From assembly GCA_025359565.1 (NCBI GenBank), contig JANYFY010000023.1, positions 62,001 to 126,000 on the forward strand: a DNA stretch of 64,000 nucleotides, given 5' to 3'. Source of the DNA: Gammaproteobacteria bacterium. GTDB lineage: Bacteria; Pseudomonadota; Gammaproteobacteria; Steroidobacterales; Steroidobacteraceae. The number at the start of each line of letters is the position of its first letter. Position 1 is the first letter of the stretch. This document shows, in pieces, positions 20,091-29,520 of the stretch. The position numbers and the translations under genes were made by a program. Below the pieces are notes generated by a model that had not been told where the DNA came from, ran no database searches, and saw nothing but the letters and a program-made list of their open reading frames with translations.

Positions 20091-22610
20091 ATGAAGTTAT
20101 TTCCGAGTTTTTTCGCTAAGGCACCCCCTACTGCGCCGCTGGACGAGCCGAGCGTGGCGCCCAGCCAAGAATCTAACGATCAAGCCTTGCAAATCGCAGC
20201 CATATCTAAGCTTTCTGATGGTGATGAGTTGCGCAAACTCGCCGGGGTCAACATTGCGGATGCTACGCTGGTTGGGACTTCGGCGGCAGTCGAGCATGCT
20301 GCGCGGGCGCACATGGCGCGGCTGATAGATGCCGGGTTAATAGAGTATCCCGGATTTTGTGCTACCGCCAAAAATCGAGCGGCCTTGTTTTCGGTAGTGG
20401 CGTTGTGTAAAGACCATGAGCGATTGCCACAGGCATTAGCCTTAGTCAACGATACTACGCAAATTGAGCAGCTCGTCATTAATAGCTCGTCAAGTAGGGT
20501 TCGGCAATCGGCGGCAGCTTTGGTTCAGGATCCTACACAGTTGCGCGCGCTGCTCAAGCAAGTGCGGGGCAGGGATAAAAACGTCTACAAAATCCTTAAA
20601 GAAAAATGTGACACGTTGCATACGGCGGAGCGCAAAGCCGCGGAAAAGACCGCTGAGATCAATGCGGTGTGTGAGTCTATCGAGCGGCATAGTCATAAAA
20701 GTTTCGATGGTTTTTATGGAGTAAGCTTTGAGCATTTAACCGCTCGCTGGCTTGACTTGGGTCATGTAACGCCTGTGAGCGTGGCGGAGCGCGCTTCACA
20801 GGCGATTGAGCGGTGTCGAGCCGTTATCGAGGAAAACCAGCGGGTCGCAGCGCAAAAAGTGGCGTTGCAGGCAGCACAAGTCGCTGCGCGCGAGGCTCGC
20901 GAACACGCCCTAAAAGCGGATCAAGTGTTGGCGGCGGCTACGGCTGATGCTGAGGCGCGATTACGCGCGGAGGTTGCCGAGGCTCGTGAGCGCGATAGCG
21001 CTGCCCAAGCACAGAAAATTGCTGCAGAGGATCATTTGTTGCGTCAGATCGGCGGTCTGATTCGCAACGCGAATGGTGCCCTTGCCGATGGCAATACCCA
21101 AAGAGCAGCCGGGTTGCGTCGCGCCATTCAAGAAAAATGGACCACCGTTGCAGCACCCGCTCATTTGGCTCGTCAGTTGCAACAACTTGATGAAAAATTA
21201 AATGAATTAAAGCAATGGAAGGACTATGCGGTTGCGCCCAAGCGAATAGAACTCATCGAGGAAATGGAGCGTTTAGCGGGTTCAACAGAAGAGCCAAGCG
21301 TACTTGCTAAACGGATCAAGTCTTTGCAAGAAGATTGGCGAACGATCAGCAAAGGTATAGTTAGCGACACAGGAAGTGATTGGGAGCGATTTTCTAAAGC
21401 TGCGCAATCAGCGTATCAACCTTGTCGTGAATATTTTGATGCACAGGCGAAGCTGCGTCACGAGAATCTGGAAAAGCGCAAGGAGGTAAATGAGCGGCTT
21501 AAGGTTTTTGAAGCAAGTCAGAGTGGCGAGCATCCCGATGGCCGGGTTTGTGCAAGAGTATTACGAGAAGCGCCACGCGAGTGGCGACAATATTTTCCGG
21601 TGGAAAGGGAGGAAAATGCACCTATAGAAAGTGAATTTTATGAATCAATTAAGCGCATCAAGATCAGGCTGACTGCCTGGCATGATAAGAATGTGTCCGA
21701 GAAGCAGGGGCTAATTAAACGAGCACAAATTTTGCTTGCTCAGGAAGACAGTCGTGAGGCCATTGACGCGATGAAGCGCTTGCAAGTGCTGTGGAAGGAG
21801 TGTGGACCAGCACCGCACGACCAGGATCAATTGTTGTGGAATGAGTTTCGCAAATCTTGTGATGCCGTTTACCAAAAGCGTCAGCAGGCATACGTTGAAT
21901 ATGCCGCCGGTCTCGAAGCTGCTAAGGTTAAAGCAATCGCACTGTGCGAAGAAGTGGAACAACTAGCTCAATTTAGCGACGCCGCTTTGCTTGATGGCAT
22001 GGGGAAGATAGCGGACTGGCGCACTGAATTCGACGCGCTAGGTGAAATGCCGACCAATGGTCCTCGTGGATTGCATGCTCGTTTCGAGCGAGCGATTGAA
22101 GCGTGTGGCGTTCAAGTTGCGAAACAGCGCATGCGCGATGCGGAGCAAGCAGTCTCGCATTTATTTGAAGCGAGCCTATATGTTCAGGGGTACGAGCGCG
22201 CAGTGGCAGGCAATGCAGAGCTTTCCGAGCAGCAGCGGCTTCGAGAGGATGTCGACACATTTATATCGAAGGTTAGGCATTGGCCAAAAGGTGGGCTCCA
22301 AGTACTAAAAGAGCGCTTAACAAATGCGGGGTCGGCTATTGATAGCGAGACCCGCGAGAGGACGCTTAAGCTTTTATGCATTCGTGCAGAAATTCGCAGT
22401 GAGATAAATTCGCCTGTTGAGGACGAGGCGCTACGCCGCGAGTTTCAGGTGCAACGACTCATGCAGATGGGCAAAGGCACCGAGTCGAACGCTACAAACT
22501 GGGATTCGATGATTCTTGAATGGATTGGAGTGGGGTCAATAACACCTTTAGCCTATGCATCATTGCTGGCGCGATTTAAGCGGTGCCTGGCTACCAGGTC
22601 GCGGGCGTGA
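20091..22610 (+). CDS. DUF349 domain-containing protein
   Basis: About 839 residues with repeated helical DUF349 units (for example LKELWK-like LQVLWKECGPAP and YAVAPKRIELIEEM segments), a central coiled coil of about 80 residues rich in Ala, Glu and Arg (about residues 260-330), and no signal peptide or membrane span, so it is cytoplasmic. Its role is unknown; related proteins occur widely in proteobacteria. I chose ATG at 20091 (MKLFPSFF) over the GTG 12 nt upstream. It overlaps the acetyltransferase gene start by GTGA, so the two are probably co-translated. Confidence 0.82.
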   Translation: MKLFPSFFAKAPPTAPLDEPSVAPSQESNDQALQIAAISKLSDGDELRKLAGVNIADATLVGTSAAVEHAARAHMARLIDAGLIEYPGFCATAKNRAALFSVVALCKDHERLPQALALVNDTTQIEQLVINSSSSRVRQSAAALVQDPTQLRALLKQVRGRDKNVYKILKEKCDTLHTAERKAAEKTAEINAVCESIERHSHKSFDGFYGVSFEHLTARWLDLGHVTPVSVAERASQAIERCRAVIEENQRVAAQKVALQAAQVAAREAREHALKADQVLAAATADAEARLRAEVAEARERDSAAQAQKIAAEDHLLRQIGGLIRNANGALADGNTQRAAGLRRAIQEKWTTVAAPAHLARQLQQLDEKLNELKQWKDYAVAPKRIELIEEMERLAGSTEEPSVLAKRIKSLQEDWRTISKGIVSDTGSDWERFSKAAQSAYQPCREYFDAQAKLRHENLEKRKEVNERLKVFEASQSGEHPDGRVCARVLREAPREWRQYFPVEREENAPIESEFYESIKRIKIRLTAWHDKNVSEKQGLIKRAQILLAQEDSREAIDAMKRLQVLWKECGPAPHDQDQLLWNEFRKSCDAVYQKRQQAYVEYAAGLEAAKVKAIALCEEVEQLAQFSDAALLDGMGKIADWRTEFDALGEMPTNGPRGLHARFERAIEACGVQVAKQRMRDAEQAVSHLFEASLYVQGYERAVAGNAELSEQQRLREDVDTFISKVRHWPKGGLQVLKERLTNAGSAIDSETRERTLKLLCIRAEIRSEINSPVEDEALRREFQVQRLMQMGKGTESNATNWDSMILEWIGVGSITPLAYASLLARFKRCLATRSRA

Positions 22611-23149
22611 AATTTAATTTACAGCCTATTCTTAAAAATGATCAAGTGTACTGCCAACCACTAATTACGAGCGACTTCGAGCGTTTGTATGCAGTGGCTA
22701 GCGACCCGCTCATCTGGGAACAACATCCTAATCCTGACCGGTATCGGCGCACAGTGTTTGAAAACTACTTTAAGGGAGCGATTGACTCCGGCGGCGCTCT
22801 CCTGGTGACAGATGTGGCGACTAATGAAGTTATCGGAAGCTCACGCTTTTATGATCTGGCTGTTGGCCTCAGCAAAATTTCGATTGGATATACTTTTCTG
22901 GGACGTAAGTTTTGGGGTAAGGGTTGCAACCGTATGCTTAAGATTCTGATGCTCGATCATGCGTTTCAATTTGTGGATCGAACGGTATTTTATGTAGGTG
23001 CCAGTAATAGACGTTCTCGAAGGGCGATGGAAAAACTCGGTGGCAAATATATTGGTGAAGAGACGCTGAGTTATTACGGCGAACTAGCCAAGCCCAATGT
23101 GATCTATGCTATCGATAAAATAGACTGGCTCCACTCAGCAGCTGAATAA
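22607..23149 (+). CDS. GNAT family N-acetyltransferase (RimJ/RimL type)
   Basis: About 180 residues. Acetyl-CoA-dependent acetyltransferase resembling ribosomal-protein N-terminal acetylases: PLITSDFERLYAVASDP at the start, a DVATNEVIGSSRFYD strand, an acetyl-CoA loop region (GRKFWGKGCNRMLK) and a C-terminal SNRRSRRAMEKLGG motif. The GTG at 22607 overlaps the TGA of the DUF349 gene, which makes it a natural start. The upstream GTG at 22583 would overlap by 28 bp. The substrate cannot be told. Confidence 0.85.
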   Translation: MKFNLQPILKNDQVYCQPLITSDFERLYAVASDPLIWEQHPNPDRYRRTVFENYFKGAIDSGGALLVTDVATNEVIGSSRFYDLAVGLSKISIGYTFLGRKFWGKGCNRMLKILMLDHAFQFVDRTVFYVGASNRRSRRAMEKLGGKYIGEETLSYYGELAKPNVIYAIDKIDWLHSAAE

Positions 23150-23314
23150 CCTCAACGCGGTTCTGTGGATTGCATTTGTGATGGTCGGCCTGACTGCGCT
23201 CGTCGACGCATTGAGCGAGAACTCGATCCGCAAGATTCCATGTTGCGACATACTGCAGACAGCGTTACGGGTCAGGGATTTGGCGAGATTTGAGGGTTAG
23301 GCTGTTGATGTCGG
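23150..23314. other. Gene-free gap at the left border of the catabolic island
   Basis: 165 bases between the convergent acetyltransferase and Rieske genes. I find no convincing gene, tRNA or strong terminator. One frame reads an open stretch of about 45 codons with no start context and no recognisable family, which might be the tail of a lost gene. Confidence 0.4.
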
Positions 23315-24550
23315 TCACTGTAGAGCGTAACCGAACTGGCGCAAGTACCACTGTTGAAAAGTCACTACCCGTTTCTCGTGCTCCGAATAGCGGCCCGGCT
23401 GGTAGTGGCTCGACGCGATACCAGCTTGATTATTTTCGGTGATCACCTTGTCTTGTTTGGTCGTCTGATCCCATCCCCAAATCATTTTATCGACATCAAC
23501 ATGAGTCGATTTGCCGTCGACCAACCAGTATAAATCGACGGCGGTATGCAGTGTGCTGCGCGGAGTGAACAGAAATAGCACCGCGAAATCGTTGGTGGCA
23601 ACCACATGCGTAAAAGGACTAAATGATAGATACATACGGCCTTGGTCGAACCCTAATCGTTTGCCCATCAAGCTCGACACGGGGCGACCGTCTTGAGTTT
23701 CGCTGTCAAAACCCTCGCGAATCGTACGTTGCAGCAATAAGCGTAGATGCGACGATTCCGGACCATCGTCGATACTGCCAATCGGACGCCCCAGCTTGGC
23801 AGCGTGCTGTTCCCAGGCTTTGAGCGCTGGAAGATATTTCTCTACGGCTTCCGTGGGACCGGAACTCGGACCCGCGCCGAAAGCCACGAGTGCCTCCGCC
23901 GGATGCATTGAACAAAACTCTGGGTGCGACGGCACGCAGTGATAACATTCAACAAAATTTTCGACAATTAACTTCCAATTCGCTGTAGTCGGATAGGATC
24001 GTGAAAAGGCGATCTTGGCGTCGGCGAAGCCGTGAAATTCTAGGTAAGGCGCAAGATCAGAAAACGCGACGTCGAAATCGTCCGAGTTCTGGTCCGACAA
24101 ATTGATGAAAATGAAGCCGTAGTACACGCGCACCTGGCAGCGGTGCAGACCGTTGTCTTGCTTTGAGAAATCCGCCGGCATCAGGCGCGCAGCCAACAAA
24201 GCACCGTCGAGTCCATAACTCCATGCATGATAGCCACAGGTCAGGCGCGCTACGCGTCCTTGTGGTTCGGTGCAGATCAGTGAGCCGCGATGCCGGCATA
24301 CATTGTAAAACGCATTGATGGTCGATTCGTTGCTGCGCACGACGATGATGGATTCGCGGCCTACCTTGAATAGAAAATAATCGCCTTTTGCGCGTATCCG
24401 GTCGACATGACCGGCAACAATCCACTTGCGGCCAACCACCTGCTGCATGTCGGCCGCAAAAACCTCGTCATCGCAATAGAACGAGCGATCTAGGCTATAC
24501 CCGCTTTTGGTATGGGCAGCCAACGACGCCATTACCTTAGAAATAGTCAT
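23315..24550 (-). CDS. Rieske non-heme iron oxygenase, glycine-betaine/choline monooxygenase-like (oxygenase component)
   Basis: 411 residues. The Rieske [2Fe-2S] site is CRHRGS followed by CGYH (C-x-H, 15-17 residues, C-x2-H), near residues 83-105. The mononuclear iron site is ENFVECYHCVPSHPEF. The C-terminal pattern W-W-DQT, N-QAGIASSHYQPG-YS is typical of the GbcA/choline monooxygenase/stachydrine demethylase branch rather than of aromatic-ring dioxygenases. It probably removes a methyl group from a quaternary amine such as glycine betaine, yielding dimethylglycine and formaldehyde. No flavin-ferredoxin reductase partner (GbcB type) is encoded nearby. It is the last gene of a three-gene leftward operon, 9 nt after a dehydrogenase gene. 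Confidence 0.86.
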   Translation of the reverse strand: MTISKVMASLAAHTKSGYSLDRSFYCDDEVFAADMQQVVGRKWIVAGHVDRIRAKGDYFLFKVGRESIIVVRSNESTINAFYNVCRHRGSLICTEPQGRVARLTCGYHAWSYGLDGALLAARLMPADFSKQDNGLHRCQVRVYYGFIFINLSDQNSDDFDVAFSDLAPYLEFHGFADAKIAFSRSYPTTANWKLIVENFVECYHCVPSHPEFCSMHPAEALVAFGAGPSSGPTEAVEKYLPALKAWEQHAAKLGRPIGSIDDGPESSHLRLLLQRTIREGFDSETQDGRPVSSLMGKRLGFDQGRMYLSFSPFTHVVATNDFAVLFLFTPRSTLHTAVDLYWLVDGKSTHVDVDKMIWGWDQTTKQDKVITENNQAGIASSHYQPGRYSEHEKRVVTFQQWYLRQFGYALQ

Positions 24551-24559
24551 TCGATCACC

Positions 24560-27016
24560 TCATTTGATACGCTTATTTAAGGGGTCATACATGGGCCGCA
24601 GCGATGCTATCGCGGGGTAGCGGATACCCGCGACCTCGATTTCGTATTTGTCGGGCCCCACTAGCCCTTCGGTCTCCAACACCTCTAACCCTCCAGCGGC
24701 TAATCGCACGTAACCCAAGCCCACCGCGGCTCCCAGAGTATGTCCATACATTCCGGATCGAATGAAGCCGACAATTTTATCGCCGCTCCAGATCGGCTCA
24801 TTGTGATACAGCAGTGGTTGATCGGACTTGAGCTTGAATTGCACTAGTCGTTTAGGTATGCCTGATTTTTTTTGGCGCAAGAGCGCTTCGCGGCCGATGA
24901 AACCACCTGGCTTGTCCAGCTTGACCGCGAAGCTTAAACCGGCCTCCAGCGGGGTGTCTTCATCGGTCACATCGTGGCCCCAATGCCGGTAGGCCTTCTC
25001 CATGCGCAGCGAATTCAAGGCGTGATAGCCTGCGTGCACGAGACCCAAGTGTTCGCCCGCAGCGGTCAATTCGTCATACACGCCTAGCATAAACTCGGTT
25101 GGAATATACAGTTCCCAGCCCAATTCACCCACATAGGTGATACGCGAGGCGCGCACCAGAGCAAACCCGAGTTCTATCACTCGGCTGGTTGCAAACGGGA
25201 AGGCGGCATCGGAGACATCGTTCGGCGTCAGCGATTGCAATAGCTCTCTGGCTTGTGGACCCATTAACGAAATGACGCCCATACCCGAAGTCACATTGGT
25301 CAATACGCAATGCGCGCTCGGATCTATATGCCGATGCAGCCAATTAAAATCCTTGGCCTCAGTTTCAGCCCCCGTGACGATCAAATACGCACTGTCCGTC
25401 AGGCGCGTCACGGTCAAATCTGCCTCAATGCCCCCGCGCTCGTTCAACCACTGGGTGTAAACAATTTTCCCGCAAGGAACCGCGACATCGTTGGCGCACA
25501 CTCGATTGAGTACGCGGCAGGCATCCGCACCTTCAAGCCTAAATTTTGCGAATGAAGATTGATCGAACAGACCCACGCCCTCACGTACTGCACGATGTTC
25601 ACGCGCGCTGAAGTCGAACCAATTTTGTCGGCCGTAGCTGTATTCGTACTGCGGTTTGACCCCTGGCGGCGCATACCAATTGGGGCGCTCCCAGCCGAAT
25701 GCCTCGCCGAAACAAGCGCCGACCGCTCCCAAGCGGTCGTGCAAGGCGGACTTCCGGACTCCGCGCGCTGATTCGTATTGACGGAATGGCCAATGGGTTG
25801 CGTATAACAATCCCAGACTTTCCGAGACACGCGTCCTTAAATATTTGCGATTGATTTGGAAGGGCACGGCGCGCCGTACGTCGACCTCCCACAAATCGAG
25901 CGGCGGATGACCGTCGCGAATCCATTCGGACACGACTTTTCCGATACCGCCTGCCGATTGTAGCCCGATCGAATTTAATCCGGCAGCAACGAAGCAATTC
26001 TTAAGTTCGGTCGACTCGCCCAAGTGATAGCGCACGTCCGGCGTGAAACTCTCAGGGCCGCAAAAGAACTTTTGTATACCTGCCGACTCTAATGCCGGGA
26101 TGCGGCGCATCGCATCGAGCAACACCGGCTCGAAATGCCCAAAGTCGCCCGCAATCTCCGCGAAGGAAAAATCTTCAGGAATACCTTCCATGCCCCAGGG
26201 CCTGGCGTGCGGTTCAAAAGCCCCGACCAGTAATTTCCCGGCGTCGTACTTGAAATAGCTGCAATGATCATAGTCGCGTAGCACCGGCATGTCAGGTTTC
26301 AGGCCCTGGACATCTTTAAATAGCACGTAGTAGTGCTCGCAGGCATGCAGCGGTACGCTGACCCCGATGCTGGCTGCGAGGTCTCGCGTCCACATACCGC
26401 CGCATAACACGACATAGTCCGCATTGATCCGACCTTGAGACGTTTGTACGCCGGCCACCCGTTGTCCGTCATGATGAATCGTCGTGACCGCAAGGTCCTG
26501 AAATATTTGCGCGCCACGGCTGCGCGCACCCTTGGCGAGCGCCTGCGTGATGTCGACCGCGTTGGCATAACCGTCGCTGGGTATGTGAATGCCCCCGAGC
26601 ACATCATCCAAATTGGCGAGTGGATACAGTGAATTAATTTCGGAAGGTCCAACCACGTTGACGGTTAAGCCAAAGACTTTGGCCATGGATGCATTGCGCC
26701 GCAACTCCTCCATGCGCCCAGGGGTCGTCGCCAGTGATAGGGAGCCACATTGCCGATAGCCGGTCGCTTGGCCGGTTTCTGATTCAAGATTTCGGTATAA
26801 CTCGCCGGTGTAACGCGCGAGTTGGGTCATATTGATGGACTGGCGCAACTGGCCGACTAAACCCGCGGCATGCCAGGTCGTCCCGCAGGTTAGCTGTTTT
26901 CGCTCGAGCAGAACAACATCGTTCCAACCGATCTTAGTCAAATGGTAGGCAATCGAGCAACCGATGACGCCGCCTCCCACAATGACCACTCGCGCGCGCG
27001 TAGGAAGCTCGGCCAC
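24560..27016 (-). CDS. FAD-dependent dimethylglycine/sarcosine dehydrogenase-like protein (DAO-FAO_M-GcvT), paralogue 1
   Basis: 818 residues. An N-terminal DAO flavin domain has GGGVIG at 14-19 and TTWHAAG with His49, the position that carries covalent FAD in mitochondrial dimethylglycine and sarcosine dehydrogenases. A FAO_M linker and a C-terminal GcvT-type tetrahydrofolate-binding domain follow (about 435-815; GELGWELYIP and GIRYPAIAS segments). The expected reaction is oxidative N-demethylation with transfer of the carbon to tetrahydrofolate. It starts with GTG 2 nt after the stop of paralogue 2, so it belongs to the same operon. The exact substrate (dimethylglycine, sarcosine or another N-methyl compound) is not decided by the sequence. 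Confidence 0.88.
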   Translation of the reverse strand: MAELPTRARVVIVGGGVIGCSIAYHLTKIGWNDVVLLERKQLTCGTTWHAAGLVGQLRQSINMTQLARYTGELYRNLESETGQATGYRQCGSLSLATTPGRMEELRRNASMAKVFGLTVNVVGPSEINSLYPLANLDDVLGGIHIPSDGYANAVDITQALAKGARSRGAQIFQDLAVTTIHHDGQRVAGVQTSQGRINADYVVLCGGMWTRDLAASIGVSVPLHACEHYYVLFKDVQGLKPDMPVLRDYDHCSYFKYDAGKLLVGAFEPHARPWGMEGIPEDFSFAEIAGDFGHFEPVLLDAMRRIPALESAGIQKFFCGPESFTPDVRYHLGESTELKNCFVAAGLNSIGLQSAGGIGKVVSEWIRDGHPPLDLWEVDVRRAVPFQINRKYLRTRVSESLGLLYATHWPFRQYESARGVRKSALHDRLGAVGACFGEAFGWERPNWYAPPGVKPQYEYSYGRQNWFDFSAREHRAVREGVGLFDQSSFAKFRLEGADACRVLNRVCANDVAVPCGKIVYTQWLNERGGIEADLTVTRLTDSAYLIVTGAETEAKDFNWLHRHIDPSAHCVLTNVTSGMGVISLMGPQARELLQSLTPNDVSDAAFPFATSRVIELGFALVRASRITYVGELGWELYIPTEFMLGVYDELTAAGEHLGLVHAGYHALNSLRMEKAYRHWGHDVTDEDTPLEAGLSFAVKLDKPGGFIGREALLRQKKSGIPKRLVQFKLKSDQPLLYHNEPIWSGDKIVGFIRSGMYGHTLGAAVGLGYVRLAAGGLEVLETEGLVGPDKYEIEVAGIRYPAIASLRPMYDPLNKRIK

Positions 27017-27018
27017 CT

Positions 27019-29436
27019 TTAAACCCTCATTCGCAAATTATCAGGATCGTAGGCCGCGCCCGCCAGCACCGTAGCGCCGCGTCGCTCGCCTTGGATCAAT
27101 ACCTCGAAATGTGAGCCTGGGAGTGCAAACTCCGGCGGTACACAGGCAAATGCGAGACTTTGGTTGACTCGATGTCCATAGGCGCCGGATGTCGCAACGC
27201 CGATACAACGCTCTCCCACCAGCACCGGTTCGCCGCCACGCACGTCCGCGTCATCGGCATCCACTGCGGCGTAAACGATCTTGAGCGGCCGCGATGTTTG
27301 CGCCAGCGTTGCAGCTTTACCGACAAAATCGGGTTTTTTAAAATCGATAAACCGCGCCATATCGGCTTCGAGCATGTTCAGCTCGTTGGTCAGTTCGCTC
27401 GACCAGGCCTTGTAACCTTTCTCCATGCGCATGCTATTAACGGCATACAAACCATAATTGGCAATCCCAAACTGAGCACCGTGTTCCCACAGAGCATCGT
27501 ACAATGCAGCTAGCGAAGCCATTGGCACATGTAATTCCCAGCCCAATTCGCCTATATAACTGACGCGCAGCGCGCGTACCCGGTGCCCGGCAATCTCAAT
27601 CTCGCGCGCACTCAACCAGCGAAATGCAGGATTACTAAGTTCTGCATTAGTCAATAAACTCAGAAGTTCACGCGACTTAGGTCCGCTTAGAACTAAGACA
27701 CCGAGCCGCTCGCTGACATTCTCAATGCGTACCCGTTCGCCGGGATGTAGGCTGCCAATCAATAGATCCTGATCGCGCAGCTCCGCGGCGGCGGCCGAGA
27801 GTGCGTAAAACCGATCGTCGGCGAGGCGGCTCACGGTCATCTCGCCAAGTATGCGTCCGCCCGGTGACAAGCTATGCACCAGCGCGATGCCGCCGACTTT
27901 GCGGGGCACTTGATTGGCAACGATGCGATTCAGAAACGACTCGGCCTGAGGACCGCTGATGTCGTATTTCGCAAAACCAGTTAAATCAAGAATGCCGACG
28001 CGATTTTGAACCGCAGCAACCTCGGCGCGCACCACCTCGAAGACATTATTGCGTCGGTAGCCGTAGTGCTCGCTACATCCGTCGAGCGAAAACCACTTGG
28101 GTCGTTCCCAGCCGAAAGTTTCGGTGTGCACGCAGCCTTGCACGCTAAGTTTCTCGTGCAGCGGACTGATCTTGCTCGGTCGCCCCGCCATTTCTTCCTC
28201 ACCGGGCAGACGGGTGGTGAAAGTCAACCGGTAGTCCAGGAATACCTTATCACGCACATAGGTTTTATCGGCAAACCTGCCAAAACGCCGGGGATCAAAT
28301 TCGGCCATATTGATTTCGGCATCGCCATGCAACATCCATTGAGCAAGAAACTTGCCGCAGCCGCCGGCTTGTGCAATACCGAATGAGGTTCCGCAGCACA
28401 TCCAGAAATTTTTCAAATGTGCAGCCGGTCCCAGCAGCGGAGCACCGTCCGGCGTATGCGGAATTGCGCCGTTGATTACCCGCCGAATACCCGCATCGCC
28501 GAAAATCGGCATGCGCTCGATTGCGCGCTCAAGCCATGGCGCAATTCGATCCAGGTCGTCCGGAAACAACTCGTTGGTTGCTTCCCACTCGGGGCATCCA
28601 CGCGGAGCCCAGGCCTCCTGCAAGTCAGTGCTTTCATAAATACCGATCAATCCAGACTTCTGTTCTTGGCGGAAATAGCCGGAAGTATAGGAATCGCGCA
28701 TCACCGGGATCTCTTCGCTCCGTTCAATGAACGCCTGGATGGGGTGGGTGATGACGTATTGATGTTGCATATTGGTGATGGGCGCGTCGCTGCCCACCAT
28801 GGCGGCAATCTCGCGTGCATAACACCCAGCCGCGTTCACCACCATTTCGGCGATAATCGAACCTTTTTCGGTTATCACTTCCCAGTCGCCGCTAGGGCGT
28901 TGGCGAATGGCTGTGACACGATTGTGATGCACCACAGTGGCGCCCAAGTCGCGCGCAGCTTTCGCTAGGGCATTGCATAAGCCTGAGGGGTCTCCATGTC
29001 CGTCATCGGTGGTAAAGCCAGCGGCCAGAACATGATCCGTAGTCAGGAATGGATTTAAACGTTTGATCGCATCTAGACCAACGATTTCCATATTGAAACC
29101 GATGCTCTTCGAGTAACCGTACACCAACTTCAACCACTCGAGTTCGTGCAAATGGGTTGCCAGGCGTAGTCCGCCGCAGGGATGCCAACTGACTGACTGC
29201 CCCGTCAACGCCTCAAGCCTGGGATACAACCGGTTGCTGTAGGCGTGAATTTTCGCGAGATTGTAGCTTCCTGTAATGCTGGGACATTGGCCGGCAGCGT
29301 GCCAGGTTGAACCGGAAGTCAGCGCGTCTTTTTCAATTAAGACAGCATCGGTGCACCCCTCCAGCGCCAAATGGTATAGCAGGCTTGCGCCCATGATCCC
29401 GCCGCCAATGACGACGACGCGTGCGTGTGTTTTCAT
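27019..29436 (-). CDS. FAD-dependent dimethylglycine/sarcosine dehydrogenase-like protein (DAO-FAO_M-GcvT), paralogue 2
   Basis: 805 residues with the same architecture as its downstream neighbour: GGGIMG near 11-16, STWHAAG with His46 as candidate FAD-linking residue, FAO_M linker and a C-terminal GcvT-like folate domain (GELGWELHVP). The two paralogues are clearly divergent, so this is probably an old duplication with different substrates, for instance dimethylglycine and sarcosine steps in series. It is the first gene of the operon and faces the LysR gene across 84 bases. Confidence 0.88.
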   Translation of the reverse strand: MKTHARVVVIGGGIMGASLLYHLALEGCTDAVLIEKDALTSGSTWHAAGQCPSITGSYNLAKIHAYSNRLYPRLEALTGQSVSWHPCGGLRLATHLHELEWLKLVYGYSKSIGFNMEIVGLDAIKRLNPFLTTDHVLAAGFTTDDGHGDPSGLCNALAKAARDLGATVVHHNRVTAIRQRPSGDWEVITEKGSIIAEMVVNAAGCYAREIAAMVGSDAPITNMQHQYVITHPIQAFIERSEEIPVMRDSYTSGYFRQEQKSGLIGIYESTDLQEAWAPRGCPEWEATNELFPDDLDRIAPWLERAIERMPIFGDAGIRRVINGAIPHTPDGAPLLGPAAHLKNFWMCCGTSFGIAQAGGCGKFLAQWMLHGDAEINMAEFDPRRFGRFADKTYVRDKVFLDYRLTFTTRLPGEEEMAGRPSKISPLHEKLSVQGCVHTETFGWERPKWFSLDGCSEHYGYRRNNVFEVVRAEVAAVQNRVGILDLTGFAKYDISGPQAESFLNRIVANQVPRKVGGIALVHSLSPGGRILGEMTVSRLADDRFYALSAAAAELRDQDLLIGSLHPGERVRIENVSERLGVLVLSGPKSRELLSLLTNAELSNPAFRWLSAREIEIAGHRVRALRVSYIGELGWELHVPMASLAALYDALWEHGAQFGIANYGLYAVNSMRMEKGYKAWSSELTNELNMLEADMARFIDFKKPDFVGKAATLAQTSRPLKIVYAAVDADDADVRGGEPVLVGERCIGVATSGAYGHRVNQSLAFACVPPEFALPGSHFEVLIQGERRGATVLAGAAYDPDNLRMRV

Positions 29437-29450
29437 CTAGACCACAATAA

Positions 29451-29474
29451 ATTGCTCCCTTGCGGGCATGCAAT
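29451..29474. promoter_or_regulatory. Candidate LysR operator in the divergent intergenic region
   Basis: ATTGC, 14 nt, GCAAT forms an interrupted dyad (a second GCAAT follows at 29475-29479) between the divergent dehydrogenase operon and the LysR gene. This is the usual position for a LysR-type binding site. The pattern alone is weak evidence. Confidence 0.35.
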
Positions 29475-29520
29475 GCAATATTTTGATACCTTAGACCCTA
29501 AATTTTTTGTGTGAGGCGAT

